Of a stretch of 64,000 nt of DNA, positions 10,111 through 22,764 are shown piece after piece. Source of the stretch: Nautilus pompilius (Eukaryota > Mollusca > Cephalopoda > Nautilida > Nautilidae); NCBI GenBank assembly GCA_018389105.1, contig JACATO010002204.1, positions 930,001-994,000 of the forward strand, given 5' to 3'. Both the position numbers and the translations under genes were made by a program. The notes under the pieces are model-generated. The model searched no databases. It worked only from the letters and a program-made list of their open reading frames with translations, and was not told the origin of the DNA. Positions within the stretch are counted from its first letter, which is position 1. Each line of letters opens with the position of its first letter.

Positions 10111-11060
10111 TAGAAAACAACAAAGGTTTGAAGGAAACAAAAGATATACTAATAGGCAAGCATGAAGCTAATGAGTGCAGATTGTCTGCAGTTTTTAATA
10201 TGACCAGAAGTAATGGTTTATAAAATATTTTTTAAAAAAGCTGGAATGTTGCCTAAGGAAATACCAAAAAAAAGAAGCTAAAATACCAAAGAAGCAGATA
10301 AAAGCATGCACTTTATGGCAGTTTAGATGGCAGCAATAAAGGGATCTCAAATTATCGACAGATTAGATAGAACAGTTCTGTTCATGGACTGCTATTAACA
10401 AATGACCGGAATAAAGAGAAAATTTTTCAGAACATGAAGAACTGTCGGTCAACATTTCCAGATAATAATGAGCAGTGGTGCATACCAACAAGTATCATTC
10501 ATCTAGAAACCCAGATGAGACCATCAGCCATCCTGATGCATTCATACAAAACAGAAAAGACAGTAGTAAGCATTGGGCATATGATCAACATCTCCAATCT
10601 TTCTGAACTGCAAGACCAGTAACAAGTCAGAAGTGTCTAAAAAAAGAGTTCTTAAACAGATAAACTGTTTGAAGGAAAGGAGTATTTCCATGCTGCCCAT
10701 GACAATAAAACTGATAGTGGTGACCTAAAGTAGATATAGCCAGATTAGCAAAAGGCGATTAAAGTACAGGATGAATAGCTTGAAGACTGGTGTCAAAGTC
10801 CCTCTCCATTTTGTTCAAAGTTGGTCAATAAATTATGATCCCAAAGCAGCAGAGGGTGTGCAAATTGACAAGGAAGATCTGCCACATGAATTAATGACTC
10901 TAGTGTCAATAAAAATTTGATAACCATTTCTGGATAGATGGTAAAACACTGTCAATATTGCAATCAACACAATGCACAATGGTAATAATGGCACTCATCA
11001 AGACAGTAAACAGTCAGTACTTCCTCCAGAAGATATTGTATTCAGCAATGATGTATTTGA
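10110..11060 (+). pseudogene. Possible pogo/jerky-type transposase relic
   Basis: This stretch is less AT-rich than its surroundings and reads like decayed coding DNA on the plus strand. Near 10145-10230 the frame gives KDILIGKHEANECRLSAVFN then MTRS, similar in layout to the N-terminal helix-turn-helix of pogo/CENP-B-like transposases. Near 10860-10920 a piece reads VQIDKEDLPHELMTL, which resembles their acidic C-terminal part. A 62-codon open frame (10434-10622) lies between. I see no DDE motif and no terminal repeats, so this is only a suggestion; another old gene or element is possible. Confidence 0.25.
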
Positions 11061-11990
11061 AAGACAGATCTGCTAAATTGAAAATACATTAGCCAATGAT
11101 GTTGGTGCCCTAATCATTACCATAGTAGCAGTACTACCAGAGAAAACAAAATAACAACCACATGCTAATGTGAAAATATTTTTAGAAAAACAAAAAGTTT
11201 GAAAGCGCACACTTTTCTCCTTATAATTTACAAAAAAGATGACCATCACAAATGAGATGACAGTTAAGCTACTACACAAGGAACATCCACAAGAAAAGAA
11301 TTTGGACATTGCTGAAAACAAAATGTTAATTGTACAACACAAATAAATAATTAAATCCTTCAGCTGTGAGAAACTACATGCCAACTTGTAATAAATGATT
11401 GGAGGAGTTAAAAATAAAATGAAACTAGTAAGTTATAAAGGAAAAAGTAGTAAAATAAAGGAAACGTAAAGTAAATGGAACTTGTACTATGTTTTACAGA
11501 TTAATCTCCTGGAGCCAAAAAATGTCAAGGCTATCTTGTTCAGATTGTTGACCTCTGTCAATGTATATAAGTTTGTACATATTCCACCTGTTACATTCTC
11601 CACCCAACTCTAGAAATAAAAAAATTTAAATACATATGCAAATGGCTTTATATTTTCTGAAAGTACACAATCAACTTACTCAATTCTTCTGCAGAAAAAC
11701 CATTTACTAAAAATTTATCAAATTATACACAAATTTTTCAATTATGTATCTCTGTAAACTATGATTCAATTGCAAAACTCTATCCAATTGTCCACTGATG
11801 CAGTATTTTGTTTATTAAAAAACAAAATTATTGCAACCACTGTTGAAACAAATCTGCTAATTATATCTGTTAAGTTCTTGGTATTGTTTTCTAAATATGT
11901 TGTATTTTATCACAAGTTAACAGTTTTTGTTTTAACTGATACTTTTTTATTTATAATAATTTACGTGTAATCTACTGAACATTTTAAATA
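11061..11990. other. Unassigned, then AT-rich DNA
   Basis: 11070-11400 may continue the relic before it. The rest is AT-rich with nothing recognised, ending at the terminal repeat of the next element. Confidence 0.4.
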
Positions 11991-13248
11991 CAGGATGATC
12001 AAAAAGTAACTATGCAGTGGAAAATTTATTATGATTTTATTTCAATATTTCAATATATTAACTATTACAATAAATGCTGAAAATGAGCTCCACTCACGGT
12101 TAAGCATTTTCCCTGTTTTTTCATATTCTCAAAAATGTTTCGCAATTCTTCACATGTTATTCCTCTAATGAGATTGATGACATTTTGCTTTAGTTCATCA
12201 ATGGAATGGTAATTATTTTCAAAGACCTACACTTTCACTGCTCTCCAGAGGTAAATGTCTGGGGGCGTGAGGTCAGGAGAGCATACAGGCAAAATTCCTT
12301 TCGATATCAGCCGATCACCGAACACTTCTTCCAGCAGTTTCATTGATTGACAGATGTGTGAGCGGTGGCTCCGTCTTGCTGGAAGTAGGTGTCTTCGATT
12401 TCTTCTTCTAACTCACCAATAAAAGGATATAGTATGTTACAATAATGCTCTGAATTGATGGTTTATTCAAAAAATATAGGCCCAATAATGTGTTTCCTTG
12501 ATATAGCCAACCATATACCAATCTTTTCATCATGAAGTGGTTTCTCAAACAGTTCATGAGGTTTAGAAGTAGACCAAATTCTGGTTCTGGCCATTAACAT
12601 ATCCAGAGAGATGAATCCAACATTCATTGGGAAAAAAATGTTTTATCCAATATGTTGTCACTGTTTAAATCAATAAAATTCTTAAACCAGTTGCAATATT
12701 CAACTCACCGTGGTCTACAGCTTTCAATTCATACAAAACATTCACTTTATATGTGTAAAAATTTAACTCCTTTAAAGCATTGTGCACACTCCAAAATGAA
12801 ACATTCACTTGTTGAGAAAGTTGACACAGCAAGTTTGAAGGGCTCTGAAGTATTGCATCTGAAATTTTTTACAGTTTCTCCTCATCCAACACTTTTGGCC
12901 TACCTGATCGATGATAATCCTCAAATGAACCAGTATCTTCAAATTTGCTTACCAAGGCCCTTACAACGTTTCTGTTTGGAAGCTTTGCATCAGGAAATTC
13001 TTGTAAAAAACTAATTTTGAACTCTTGTGGTGTATTTACCATTATTCACGTACACTTTCTTGATAAGAAAGATTTGTTTGGCATTTGAAAGAATCATTAC
13101 ACAAAAATCACATTTCGCTTTTGCGAATTTACTTCCAACACCTATTGGTCATTCTGGGAACTATAGTGCAAAACAACAAAGCACAAGGAGAGGAATCAAA
13201 AATGATTAGAAATATACTCCACTACATAGTTACTTTCTGATGGCACTG
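11991..13248 (-). mobile_element. Mariner-superfamily element (DD37D type)
   Basis: The left end CAGGATGATCAAAAAGTAAC is matched by the inverse of the right end, CAGTGCCATCAGAAAGTAAC. Both continue TATG(C/T)AGTGGA, giving inverted repeats of about 31 bp with few mismatches. The element is 1258 bp and encodes one transposase on the minus strand. I cannot read a clear target duplication: the left flank is AAATA and the right flank AAATTA. Confidence 0.88.
12065..13042 (-). pseudogene. DUF4817-type mariner transposase, disabled
   Basis: The minus-strand ATG at 13042 starts MVNTPQEFKISFLQEFPDAK. A helix-turn-helix region follows, with RALVSKFEDTGSFEDYHRSG then RPKVLDEEKL (the DUF4817 layout), then a premature stop. 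Further on are WSTSKPHELFEKPLHDEKIG and IWLAISRKHIIGPIFF. The catalytic half holds TYFQQDGATAHT (second D) and CSPDLTPPDIYLW (third D). I count 37 residues between those two aspartates, so DD37D. The frame ends HFQHLL-stop at 12065-12067. Several stops and frame changes, including one around 12360, kill it. The 'DLTPPD' family is well known in arthropods and also in other invertebrates. Decay is moderate: more than half of the protein is still readable. Confidence 0.87.
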
Positions 13249-16200
13249 AAATTACATTATGTAGTATAAAATTACTGGTAAACTTTATTATTACATCAAA
13301 ACCAAATCCTTGCAAAACAGTTATTTTTATAAAATTGTAATTTAACCCTAACAATGTGCAGGGTGATTAATAATTTATTTTTATTATGTAATGAAAGCAT
13401 GAGTGCAAAATAAAAACTCCTCATCCAAACACAGAACCTCTTTAGTTAGTAAATAGCAATATTCATTTTTTAATTCTTTTCAGTAGATAATCAAAAACTT
13501 AAGAAAACAAAAAAATTGAAGAGTTGAAGTAGTAAAAATACAAGTCTACTTCCATAATTTAAAACTGTTTATATTAATGAAATTAATTTTGCTAAAAAGT
13601 ACTGTGTGCATGAAAATAGTAAACTGTTTATGCAAGTAAAATTATTGGTGTAAGTTTGGAAAGCATTAACACCATTATGCTCAAGTAAAATTAATTTGCT
13701 TTTGTAAAACTAAAAGATATACACATAAGATTGTGTATGCAATATATACTCTTTTCAGAATGTACAAAAGCCTAGACATTGACTCATCTTAACAAAATAA
13801 AAGCAACATCAGAAAACTACTTCAAGATAGATTTCATTTGTATTTTTTTTCTTCTTCTGTAGCTAGCCTCCAGATGTTGGAACTCTATCAAAGAAAATAT
13901 GTATGAAGATTCACCAAAACAGCTTCAAAGCAAAAAAGCAGAAGCAACAATCTTGGAGCTTTTCATTTATAAATAAAAAAATCCAAAGTTCATAAGAATT
14001 TAGTGAGCTTCCACTTTACAGGACAGGGCAAGAATGAGATTCTAGCTGTTCATCAACATACAGTTAGCAAAAGAATAACCTAGATAATGTTTTTTCTTAT
14101 AAAGAAGACCTGTGTTATCAGCTGAGATGAAAGTCTCAGAAAGAGAAGACACAATGCAGTTAATATTTCACACAATGATGTAAATAATAAAGAAAATGAG
14201 CAAGTCAACATGATTAAAAATTTACATATTGATCTGTATGCCTGCTTGCCTGTGTGAATGGCTTAAAACATAGCAGTGTTTACATAAGGGCATAGCCTTG
14301 TAAGCAAACTAACTAAAGCACACAGGTTCAGCATTACTAATTCCTGCTGCTCTTTAAAAGAATCAAATAAAAATCAGAAAGCCATTTTATAGAATAGATT
14401 TTTTCCTAACAAAACAATATAAATAATTTTTAAAAAATTCTTCTTTAATTAATTTTATTTCCTATAAGTTGTTTTGCGATGATAGTGTATCATATATTGG
14501 TTTGGTGCTGGTAGCTCTTGAGAGATTTTTTGTTGTTGCTGCAACCTTTAAAGTTTGTTTGTTTGCTTGCTTTACCATAAATATTTTTTTCTCATAATAA
14601 ATTTTATTGAAACCATTAAAGAAACAGAAGTTAGCCTAACTGTTAAGTTATTAATTTTTAGTATGATTTTTTTTTCCAAAGCATTTAATTGTTTTTCTAT
14701 CAGATTTTATTGTAGCAGCAAAATTTTACATCAAACAAAACATTTTTTAAAAAAAAAAACACTCTGGATAACAACAACCACCTTCTTTTTGCCATTGTAT
14801 TGTAATCCTGACTTAACAGTAAATTAAAAAAAAATAAATTGTCATCAATAAAACAAAGTTCTATTCATTAGGTAAAATGTTCACTTTATATAAATGTTCA
14901 CTAGCCAACAGTGAGTACAAGAAATGTACATACATACATACTGTATATCATTACATTCATCAGTACCCTAATTAAAACATTGTTTCCATATTGTTCATTT
15001 TTTAAAGAAAAAACATTCATATGGTACTCATGACATTGTACAGTAATTTTTATTTGTTATTACTGTTATTTTCATATATCTATAATATGGATATCAAATT
15101 TTTTAAAAAAATTTAAATCTGGACATTCTGAGTGAATACTCTAGGTACGTCTAACATATTTTACCAGTTTATGAAGCAATTTTATGAACTTTAATAATAC
15201 AAATAACTACTCAACAAACTTGTCTAAAATATGTATCAAGTATGATCAACATTGTCCATAAATGGCTAAACCACATGCTTTATTCATAGAATGTATAAGG
15301 AATGACAATCAAAACATAGGCTAAAAAGTGAGAGGAAATCCTTAATTAACCCTCTTCTTTCTAGCCATCACCAGAGAATTTCTGTTCTTATCTCTCTTCC
15401 AATGACTTTTTAAGAAAACAAAATGTATTGAAACAATGTTTGCAAATCTCAGAAAAGTTCATTTCATTACAGTGGGCTTGAATATGACCAAAATACCAAC
15501 TTAGATACAAGGCAGGTACTTACAAAATCAAAGGAAAAATAGCAAATAACTAGAAAATGCTTTAATTTTTATTCACTTATCTAAAAAATTCAGTCATATG
15601 CAATTCTAAAAATACAAATTCAGTAATACTGTGAAATGCCTTTTCTGATAAAAAAAAATAATATGCATTCTAATGTTCTTAAATGCAAAACACAGAAAAA
15701 TTCATAAAAGGATTTGTTGTACACCATGTATTACCTTGCTCCTGATCACAGTTATTTCAAGAATAAGATATACTGCACTGATTCTAATTGATTACCATTC
15801 CCCACTTCACCCCAAAAAGCTATCCAAAGCACTCATTTGTTTGCATTCATATGTATAATAAATAAACATCTATCCTCTTAATTAAGAATACTGTCTATCA
15901 AAGAATTTACTTTCTGGACATATTGACCCTTGATCACTGCATTTACCATCATGAAATGGAAATCAGTTCTGTATGAATCAGTTGTAGCCAACTTCAAAGT
16001 CCTTTTCAGCACTGAAGTATGTGTGCCAGCAAAAAATATTTTATTCATGATATTTGCTTATTGGATGTTGATGCACATACACACCCTATCTATATACTTA
16101 CATTGTATCCCATTAATGTTCACAGGATATTATTTCCTGAAAATGCTTATTGTTTGAACATTTAAAATTCTTATAGAAAGAATCATACCTGTAGATGAGT

Positions 16201-18640
16201 TAGAATAAAGACTTAGAATGCCAAAGATAACAAACTACACAATGAAGTTGAAGCTAGATATGACTATGCAAAATCTACAATTAGCAAAAAACAAAGAAAT
16301 ATGGCATGAACAGAAAAAGAATTTGAGTATGGATATAACAGGCTGATAAAGGAAAACCGATTTTCAGACCTTCCCTAAAAGAGATTGCGACTATTTGAGT
16401 GTGGTAAAAAACTGCATGATGCTGAAATAGATAAACTACTTTTCTAATGTCAGAATTGTGATATAAAAAAATAAGATGAAACTCAAAGCAGAACAATTTT
16501 TTTTATTTCCACTGGCCACAGAGATTGTGCAAATTCCAAATGAATTCACAAATGGATGAAGTAACATGCATTTCTACAAAAAAGAAAATGATGCAGAAAA
16601 ACATTTCCCTAATATATCATTACTATGCACCACTGAGCAACACAACTCTGCACTACTATAGGGAGGGGGAGCCATCTTAATCAAAACTAGCATGAAAAAG
16701 ACAAATTAGAAGTCATGATTAGCAAATGGTCAATGGGCAAAAACTATAGTTCTTTGTTGTTTTAAAAGGAAAGTAAGAACTGTGCTTCATTGATCATACA
16801 GTTTTAGTTAAAATATGATCAAATGATTGGCTGAATAAAGACAATGTTTTATTTTTCCTTTTCATTCCTTCATTGCACATAAATCTATTCTATTTGTCAT
16901 GTATATTTAATGTTGCGTGGCTTATATTGTTATTCTTAGATATTTTCATACAGTTTATACAACAATACATTTTCTGTTGACAACTATGAAAAATTTTTAG
17001 GTCTCATTTTCAGTTTTCAACTGATTTTGAATTTTTGGGCCCCTCCAATAATTTCCCACACTAACTTACAAAATATAATAAGAGTTCCATATTGATTCTA
17101 AATGCCATTCCAAGCATTCGTTGGTACTTTCCTTTTCATTTTGTTTCAAATTTTCAACTCATCAAAAAAAAGTAGACAATAATGAAAATAAAGCCTGAAA
17201 ATAAAGGTTTTTTTTTTCTATTAGAAGATTTTCGTATTAAATTTTTAATTAATTTTTTATGTAGATTAAAATAAACAATGGGGAAAAATAAAATAAAATT
17301 CAATTTCAATTCATATATTTAATTGTTAAACATTTTGTTCCTTTAAATCCATGACAATGTATTTTGATCAATTCATCAAATTTTCTTTATTTCTAGAGCT
17401 TCTGTTTACTAGTATTTTATATTTTAAAATATAGCAACTTTAAATAGAAGAATAAAAAAAACAATATAATCATATTTAAAGTTCTTTTCTTTCTTTTGTA
17501 ATGTTTACACATTATGCAAACAAATTTCAAATTACAAATAATCAAATCTTTTTTTATTAAACAGTTATAGTCTGATAACAATAAGAATAAAACCTTCAGT
17601 ATTTCATCATTTTTTTTCATAAATTTGCATAATCTCATCTTTATCTGACATCTAATATTTTAAATCTCTTTTTTTTGTTTTGTTTTTATCCAGGTAGACT
17701 TTTTGTTGAGAATGGATTGTTATTCCAAATATTCTGATTTTTTGTTGGTTTATTTTTTGTTACTGACATTTTTGTATATTTGTAATTACCAAAATTTCTT
17801 TTTAATAATTATCTTAAACTTAATAAAATAATTTTGGACAATAACAGTATTTGTAATCTTACATAATCAAAAAAAAAAAAAGCATGGATAAGGAAAATTA
17901 ACTATTTCAACCTGCGATAGTTAAATTATGTTTCAGTAGTTGTTGCACAGTAGATGTTTTAACCAAGCAGAAAATAAGATTTAAGATTTAATTTGTATTT
18001 GAAGTGTTCAAACAAAAGAGATATTCATTTTCTACATTTTTGTATCCTGTATGAATATAATTATATGGTTAGTTAGATAAAGCATACTAGTAACCTGTGA
18101 TGTCCATTCCTCTCTTTCCCTTTCACAAACCTCATTTTCATACTTTCCATGATATTTGCAATGTGGTTGAAGACAGTGGAACTTAGTCAAGTCAAAAATG
18201 CATTTCTAAAATTAAGCAGATATGCACAAAATTGTTTACAGCATTCACCATTCAGAAAATGGCACTAAAAAAAGAACTGTTTTCAAATTCAAGAAACTAC
18301 TACCTTTTCTCTTTATTTATTAAGTATACAATAATACAAAATGTTTAAAGACTGGTGCTTTTAAAAATCATAAAAATGTCCGTCATTAAACCACATGCTT
18401 ACATGTTAACTGCAATGTAGTATGAACATGTATGAAGAAAACGATAACAAAAAAAAACATTAATAACAATATTTGACATACAAAGACTGCCCAGAAATTT
18501 CCAAGATAATTATTAGGGTATTTACAAGAGAAAGTAAATTGAAAGAAAAGAAAGTATTTCCTTTCAATGTCATCTCCTTTAGCCATTTAAGTCCTAAAGC
18601 TAAACAAAGAAAAGCAAAACTTAGATAGAACTTCACAAAG
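13249..18640. other. Long AT-rich stretch without supported features
   Basis: Over 5 kb of A/T-rich DNA with homopolymer runs and short chance ORFs. A slightly GC-richer patch at 16240-16760 gave no recognisable protein. It may be intron or intergenic DNA. Confidence 0.5.
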
Positions 18641-18643
18641 CCC

Positions 18644-18766
18644 ATGGCTTTTCTATCGGAGTTGGCATTGCTAATTAACCTGATGCTGTGTGCAAGCTGT
18701 GAGCAACTGGGTGACTATGAAGTTTGGAGCAATATATATAATGTTTATCCTAAAGCAGTATATTGA
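18644..18766 (+). CDS. Small ORF with a signal-peptide-like start, 40 codons
   Basis: ATG sits in a good context (CCCATGG). It encodes MAFLSELALLINLMLCASCE and a short tail ending at TGA 18764-18766. The N terminus has a hydrophobic core (LALLINLMLC) and a small-residue stretch (CASC) like a secretory signal. It could be the first coding exon of a secreted protein; a GTGACT a few bases downstream could serve as a weak donor. No homology is recognised and chance is a real alternative. Confidence 0.15.
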   Translation: MAFLSELALLINLMLCASCEQLGDYEVWSNIYNVYPKAVY

Positions 18767-18769
18767 AGT

Positions 18770-19510
18770 CAGTGTTAACTTCTGGAGATAGATATGTAGC
18801 TCATTAGTGACTAATTAGACCCCTAACAGGATTGATAATAAAGAAATTCTTTGAAGTTATCATGAGACATCTGTAATTCTAAATACATTGCCACCAGCTA
18901 TAAACCAGATAACAGATATCCCAAGATAAATAGTGCTTGTTAATGCTGAGCCACTTCAGGGTTTGAGATTGACATTTGGAAATGTGGTAAGCCAGATAAA
19001 ACCCTGACTACAGTGATGGGGCATCTCAAAACAGTCTAAACATTATAATAAATAAAATTTACCTTATTTTTTCTTTTAAATTTGCATTTTAAAAAATTAA
19101 AATTCATCTACAATTAAAATTTTTTATAACACTCCCTTAGCAACTTGTTGCAGCATATTAATGCATGTGGCAGAAAATGCTTAAATGCTACATGTAGTTA
19201 CATAATTTCATGTAAACACTTGGAATGGTAAAAATCAAATAACAAATTCATTATATGCAATGTGATAAAAATAACAAAATGTACTTTCTTTTTTTCTTCT
19301 GAAATGACAATTCTAACATTTTTAAGAAGCAATCATTTTTTTCCAAATTGTTTTCCAGATGCTTTGAAATAAATACAGAATTTTCAAAAGATACTGGAAG
19401 AATTTGAAAATTACTACATTTAACCAATTAAAGGAAGATAATGTCTCAAAATTCTGTAAATGTTAACTTATAAAACAACATTCACACAAAAGTAGCTTTT
19501 CAAATACACA
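18770..19510. other. No recognised feature
   Basis: Mixed-composition DNA (18780-19030) followed by AT-rich DNA. I could not assign it. Confidence 0.4.
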
Positions 19511-19511
19511 G

Positions 19512-20107
19512 GTAGCACAGTAATCTTTCCACAAAGTCATTGTCGTGATCTATATACTTGTGCTAAAGTGGAAACAGTGCCAGTATGCCATCGTTTTGTA
19601 TTGTCCCCTTATGCCTTTTTTTCAGAAGACTAGAAAGCTGAAAGTCCACAGATGCCAAGTTTCGGCTATATAAAAAGTGAAAAAGCTCAGTCCAGCCTAT
19701 TCATCCAATGACCTCTGATGTTCTGAAGTTCATTTAAGGTTTGTGAAACCCATTAAGCATAAACTTTAGGTTATCAGCAATCATCTTTATTGCATGACCA
19801 ATGCCAAAACTCTCAATCAATTCACACTGAATGATGCCTTGACCTTTGCAAATCAGTTCATCAACCTATAGTATGTTGTATTCATTAACAGCTGTTGCCA
19901 ACCACCCATTGTGAGGCCTATCTTGGGAGATCATTTTTTCCACTTTTCACACAATTTACCCAGCATCTTACAGTACTCACAACAAAACTTAAGTGTCCAT
20001 ATTATTTTTATCATGCAACAGTGAATATCAATCAGTGAAATTCCCTTAGCTATGAAAAATTCAATTACTGCTCTTTGCTTAACACATGTATCAATGCTAG
20101 CCACCAT
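19512..20107 (-). pseudogene. Mariner transposase relic, internally deleted
   Basis: On the minus strand, from 20107, it begins near KQRAVIEFFIAKGISLIDIH, the first helices of a mariner DNA-binding domain. About 200 bases later comes VDELICKGQGIIQCELIESF, GIGHAIKMIADNLKF, the second HTH. Then a jump of most of the catalytic core leads to LYSRNLASVDFQLSSLLKK, matching YSPDLAPSDFxLFPxLKK. A C-terminal piece GILALF..HKYIDHDNDFVE ends it near 19520. Stops interrupt each block. The first two catalytic aspartates are gone. Terminal repeats were not found. It is a different mariner lineage from the copies at 1160 and 63314. Confidence 0.75.
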
Positions 20108-20149
20108 TCTGAACAGCTGTGGTATGCTTTGCCCCTAGTGGAAAGAAAT

Positions 20150-21140
20150 AATCAAAACTTTCAAAGCAGTGTGGGGATACATAGAAGTATCTAGTGTATG
20201 ATTTGTCATTACTTTACTGTTTGCCATAATTTTGGGTGGTGTGCCTTATATATAAACAGACACCCAAGTTTGAAAGAACACCTGAATGCAAGACAACAAA
20301 ATGCTTAAGAACTATATGGATGAGACTATCAATTCATGAATGTAGGATTGCAGCCCATTTCTGTCACAGAATCTGCATCCTAGAAAGTGGGTCTATGGGG
20401 GCACTTGTGGGAATTGATCTCATGAATAACCCCTATATGCTCAAGGGAGTTAATATTTAGTAACTGGCCAGGCCATTGCAAAGTTATGATACCCTGATTC
20501 TATTTCCATCTTTGCACTGCATTCATATAAAATAACATAAGGCAGCAGAAGTCCTTCTCTGAGAATGTTGTTTTGGGTATAAATTAGTTTCTTTGCAGAC
20601 TACCAGCCATGAATATCCAATGCCTCAAATTGCATTCTATATCATATTTTGTTCTGGCTTGTAGATGGCTAAATAAGAAATTCCTATGCTAGACTTCCAC
20701 CCACACCCATACATGCATGACAAAACTTGAACCTATTAAAATAAATGAGTGATGCAAAAAAAGTTTGGTAACAAATGCATTGTAAATTGCAGCCAACAAC
20801 TGACAATATGTAGAATGAGCACTAATTTGATTGTCAATGGTCATCCATTATACTCCATGCTGAAGAGATAATGTGTTATGGTCCTTATGAATGCTGCATG
20901 TGTTCTGCTATATTTGCAGTGGATTGTTTAAGCTTAGTTTCCATAAAGCTTTCATTCTGTTAACTTTGGGAATCCAGGACAAATATGAACAGTTGTCTTA
21001 TGGCATATCTTAAATTGGACAAGCTCTTTGTTGACAATCATCAGACATCCTGTTTATGGCATGGCTACCTATAGACTAAGGCTATTTGTGATCTGTATGT
21101 TCTTATAGCTTAAATTCAAGTGCTTAACTGACTGAAATGG
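20150..21140. other. GC-richer unassigned block, probably an old repeat
   Basis: Base composition is more balanced than the AT-rich flanks, and there is an open stretch of 74 codons (20236-20460, plus strand). I recognise no protein or repeat ends. It may be the remainder of a transposon next to the mariner relic. Confidence 0.3.
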
Positions 21141-22706
21141 TTTATTTTTAGTCAAGGGGGGTTGTCTATTTACTTTCGCTTGCTTGGTTGGTCAGGGAGA
21201 GAGAGAATCATGAGTTAAAATTATTGTAAGCCAGCTACGTGCCTGTTATCTGTGCAACTTCAAACCAATCAAATTATTTTTTCTTAAATTTATCATATCT
21301 TTAAGTACAATTGAACCCAATAAAAAAACAAATCTAAACGATGAAGTAGCATAGTGAACCTATAAATATTATCTAAGATTCCAGACTGTCTGTAATAGCT
21401 GAGGAAAAAAAACAGTTTACTTATGTATTTTTCTGGTTCCAGTAATTAATTTTTACTGTGGAGATGCATTGTGTTATTTTCACATCTCAAAACTAAGTCT
21501 AGTTTTTAGTTCTCTGTGGTTCAGTATTAGAAACTGCAAGATATCATTGGTGAGAAACAAACCCTAAAGTAGATGGACACAAAATCTAAAATGAATAAAT
21601 AAAATAAACTATAATGTTATTTGTTCTTAAGCCCAGAAAAGCACAGAATAAAAAAAAAATAGAATCATTATCAAATGTACTATAATTATTAAAGCAAAAA
21701 CTTTTTAAAATTTGACTTTCTTCGTTAAAGAGAGACTTTTTCAGCCATCATAAAAAGTCCTGAAAATGTATGAAGTTTCTAAACAAATTATAATAAGGAT
21801 TGAAAAGATTCAATTTTTATCTACTAAGTTTCAGAAGCACAAAAAAGTTCACTAATTTTGAAAAGCATCCAGAGAGTCATAAAACTATTAATGTAAAAGA
21901 AATGTGGTAATCTACCACTCTAATGAAGGTTCTTAGATATTTTATAATTGATATTCAAATGATATTGGAAAAGTTAAGCTTAAGAAAACTTTTCTCATAT
22001 CTACTTCAATGATAACTATCTGTAAATTTTGCTACCATAAAATATGTTCTTGATTCATTCATATTTCATGTTTTTATTTTGAATGTATCTCAAGTATTTC
22101 AGTCATGTTGATAAGGAACAAAATCCTTAGAGACTTATCAAAGTAGTTATGAAATGTGACAACTATTGCATGAGAGTTAGAGCAAACAGTAGCAAAACAA
22201 ATAAAGAGGAAAACAACAAACACTCAGAGTATTAGCCTAATCTTGAAAATGTTGTTCTAGTACATTTTCAGATCTCTTTTAAGACAAAAATATCTGATAT
22301 AGAAACAATGATAGTGAAATGTCTAATAAAATTTCAATTATAAAATCTTGTATAGATGTGCATTATTTTTAAAGTAAAGAAAAAAATTAGTCTTATTACT
22401 TAAAAGATATTTTTTTAAAAAATTGTCAATAATTCCACCTAAAACTGCTATTTGCCTTTATTTCATGAATGCTGAAGTTGGTTTTGTACTGATAGTTATC
22501 AAACAGTAGAGCATAAATATATATGGTACTATAAAGATGAAAATCCATATAGATCTCTTTATATGAGGTATCAACTATTTCTATGAATAAGCATTATACA
22601 CCTTTTACCAGATAAATGCTTTATGAACAAACTGTCCACGATGTCCAACCAATTACTCATCTGCATCACATAACAGCCAAAGTTGTGCCATTTTTGTCAG
22701 ACTTCA

Positions 22707-22710
<4 letters not shown>
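21141..22710. other. AT-rich DNA, nothing recognised
   Basis: I see no supported feature before the microsatellite. Confidence 0.45.

Positions 22711-22764
<54 letters not shown>
22711..22764 (+). repeat. (TC)n(TG)n compound microsatellite
   Basis: About 19 TC units pass directly into 7 TG units. Confidence 0.97.
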
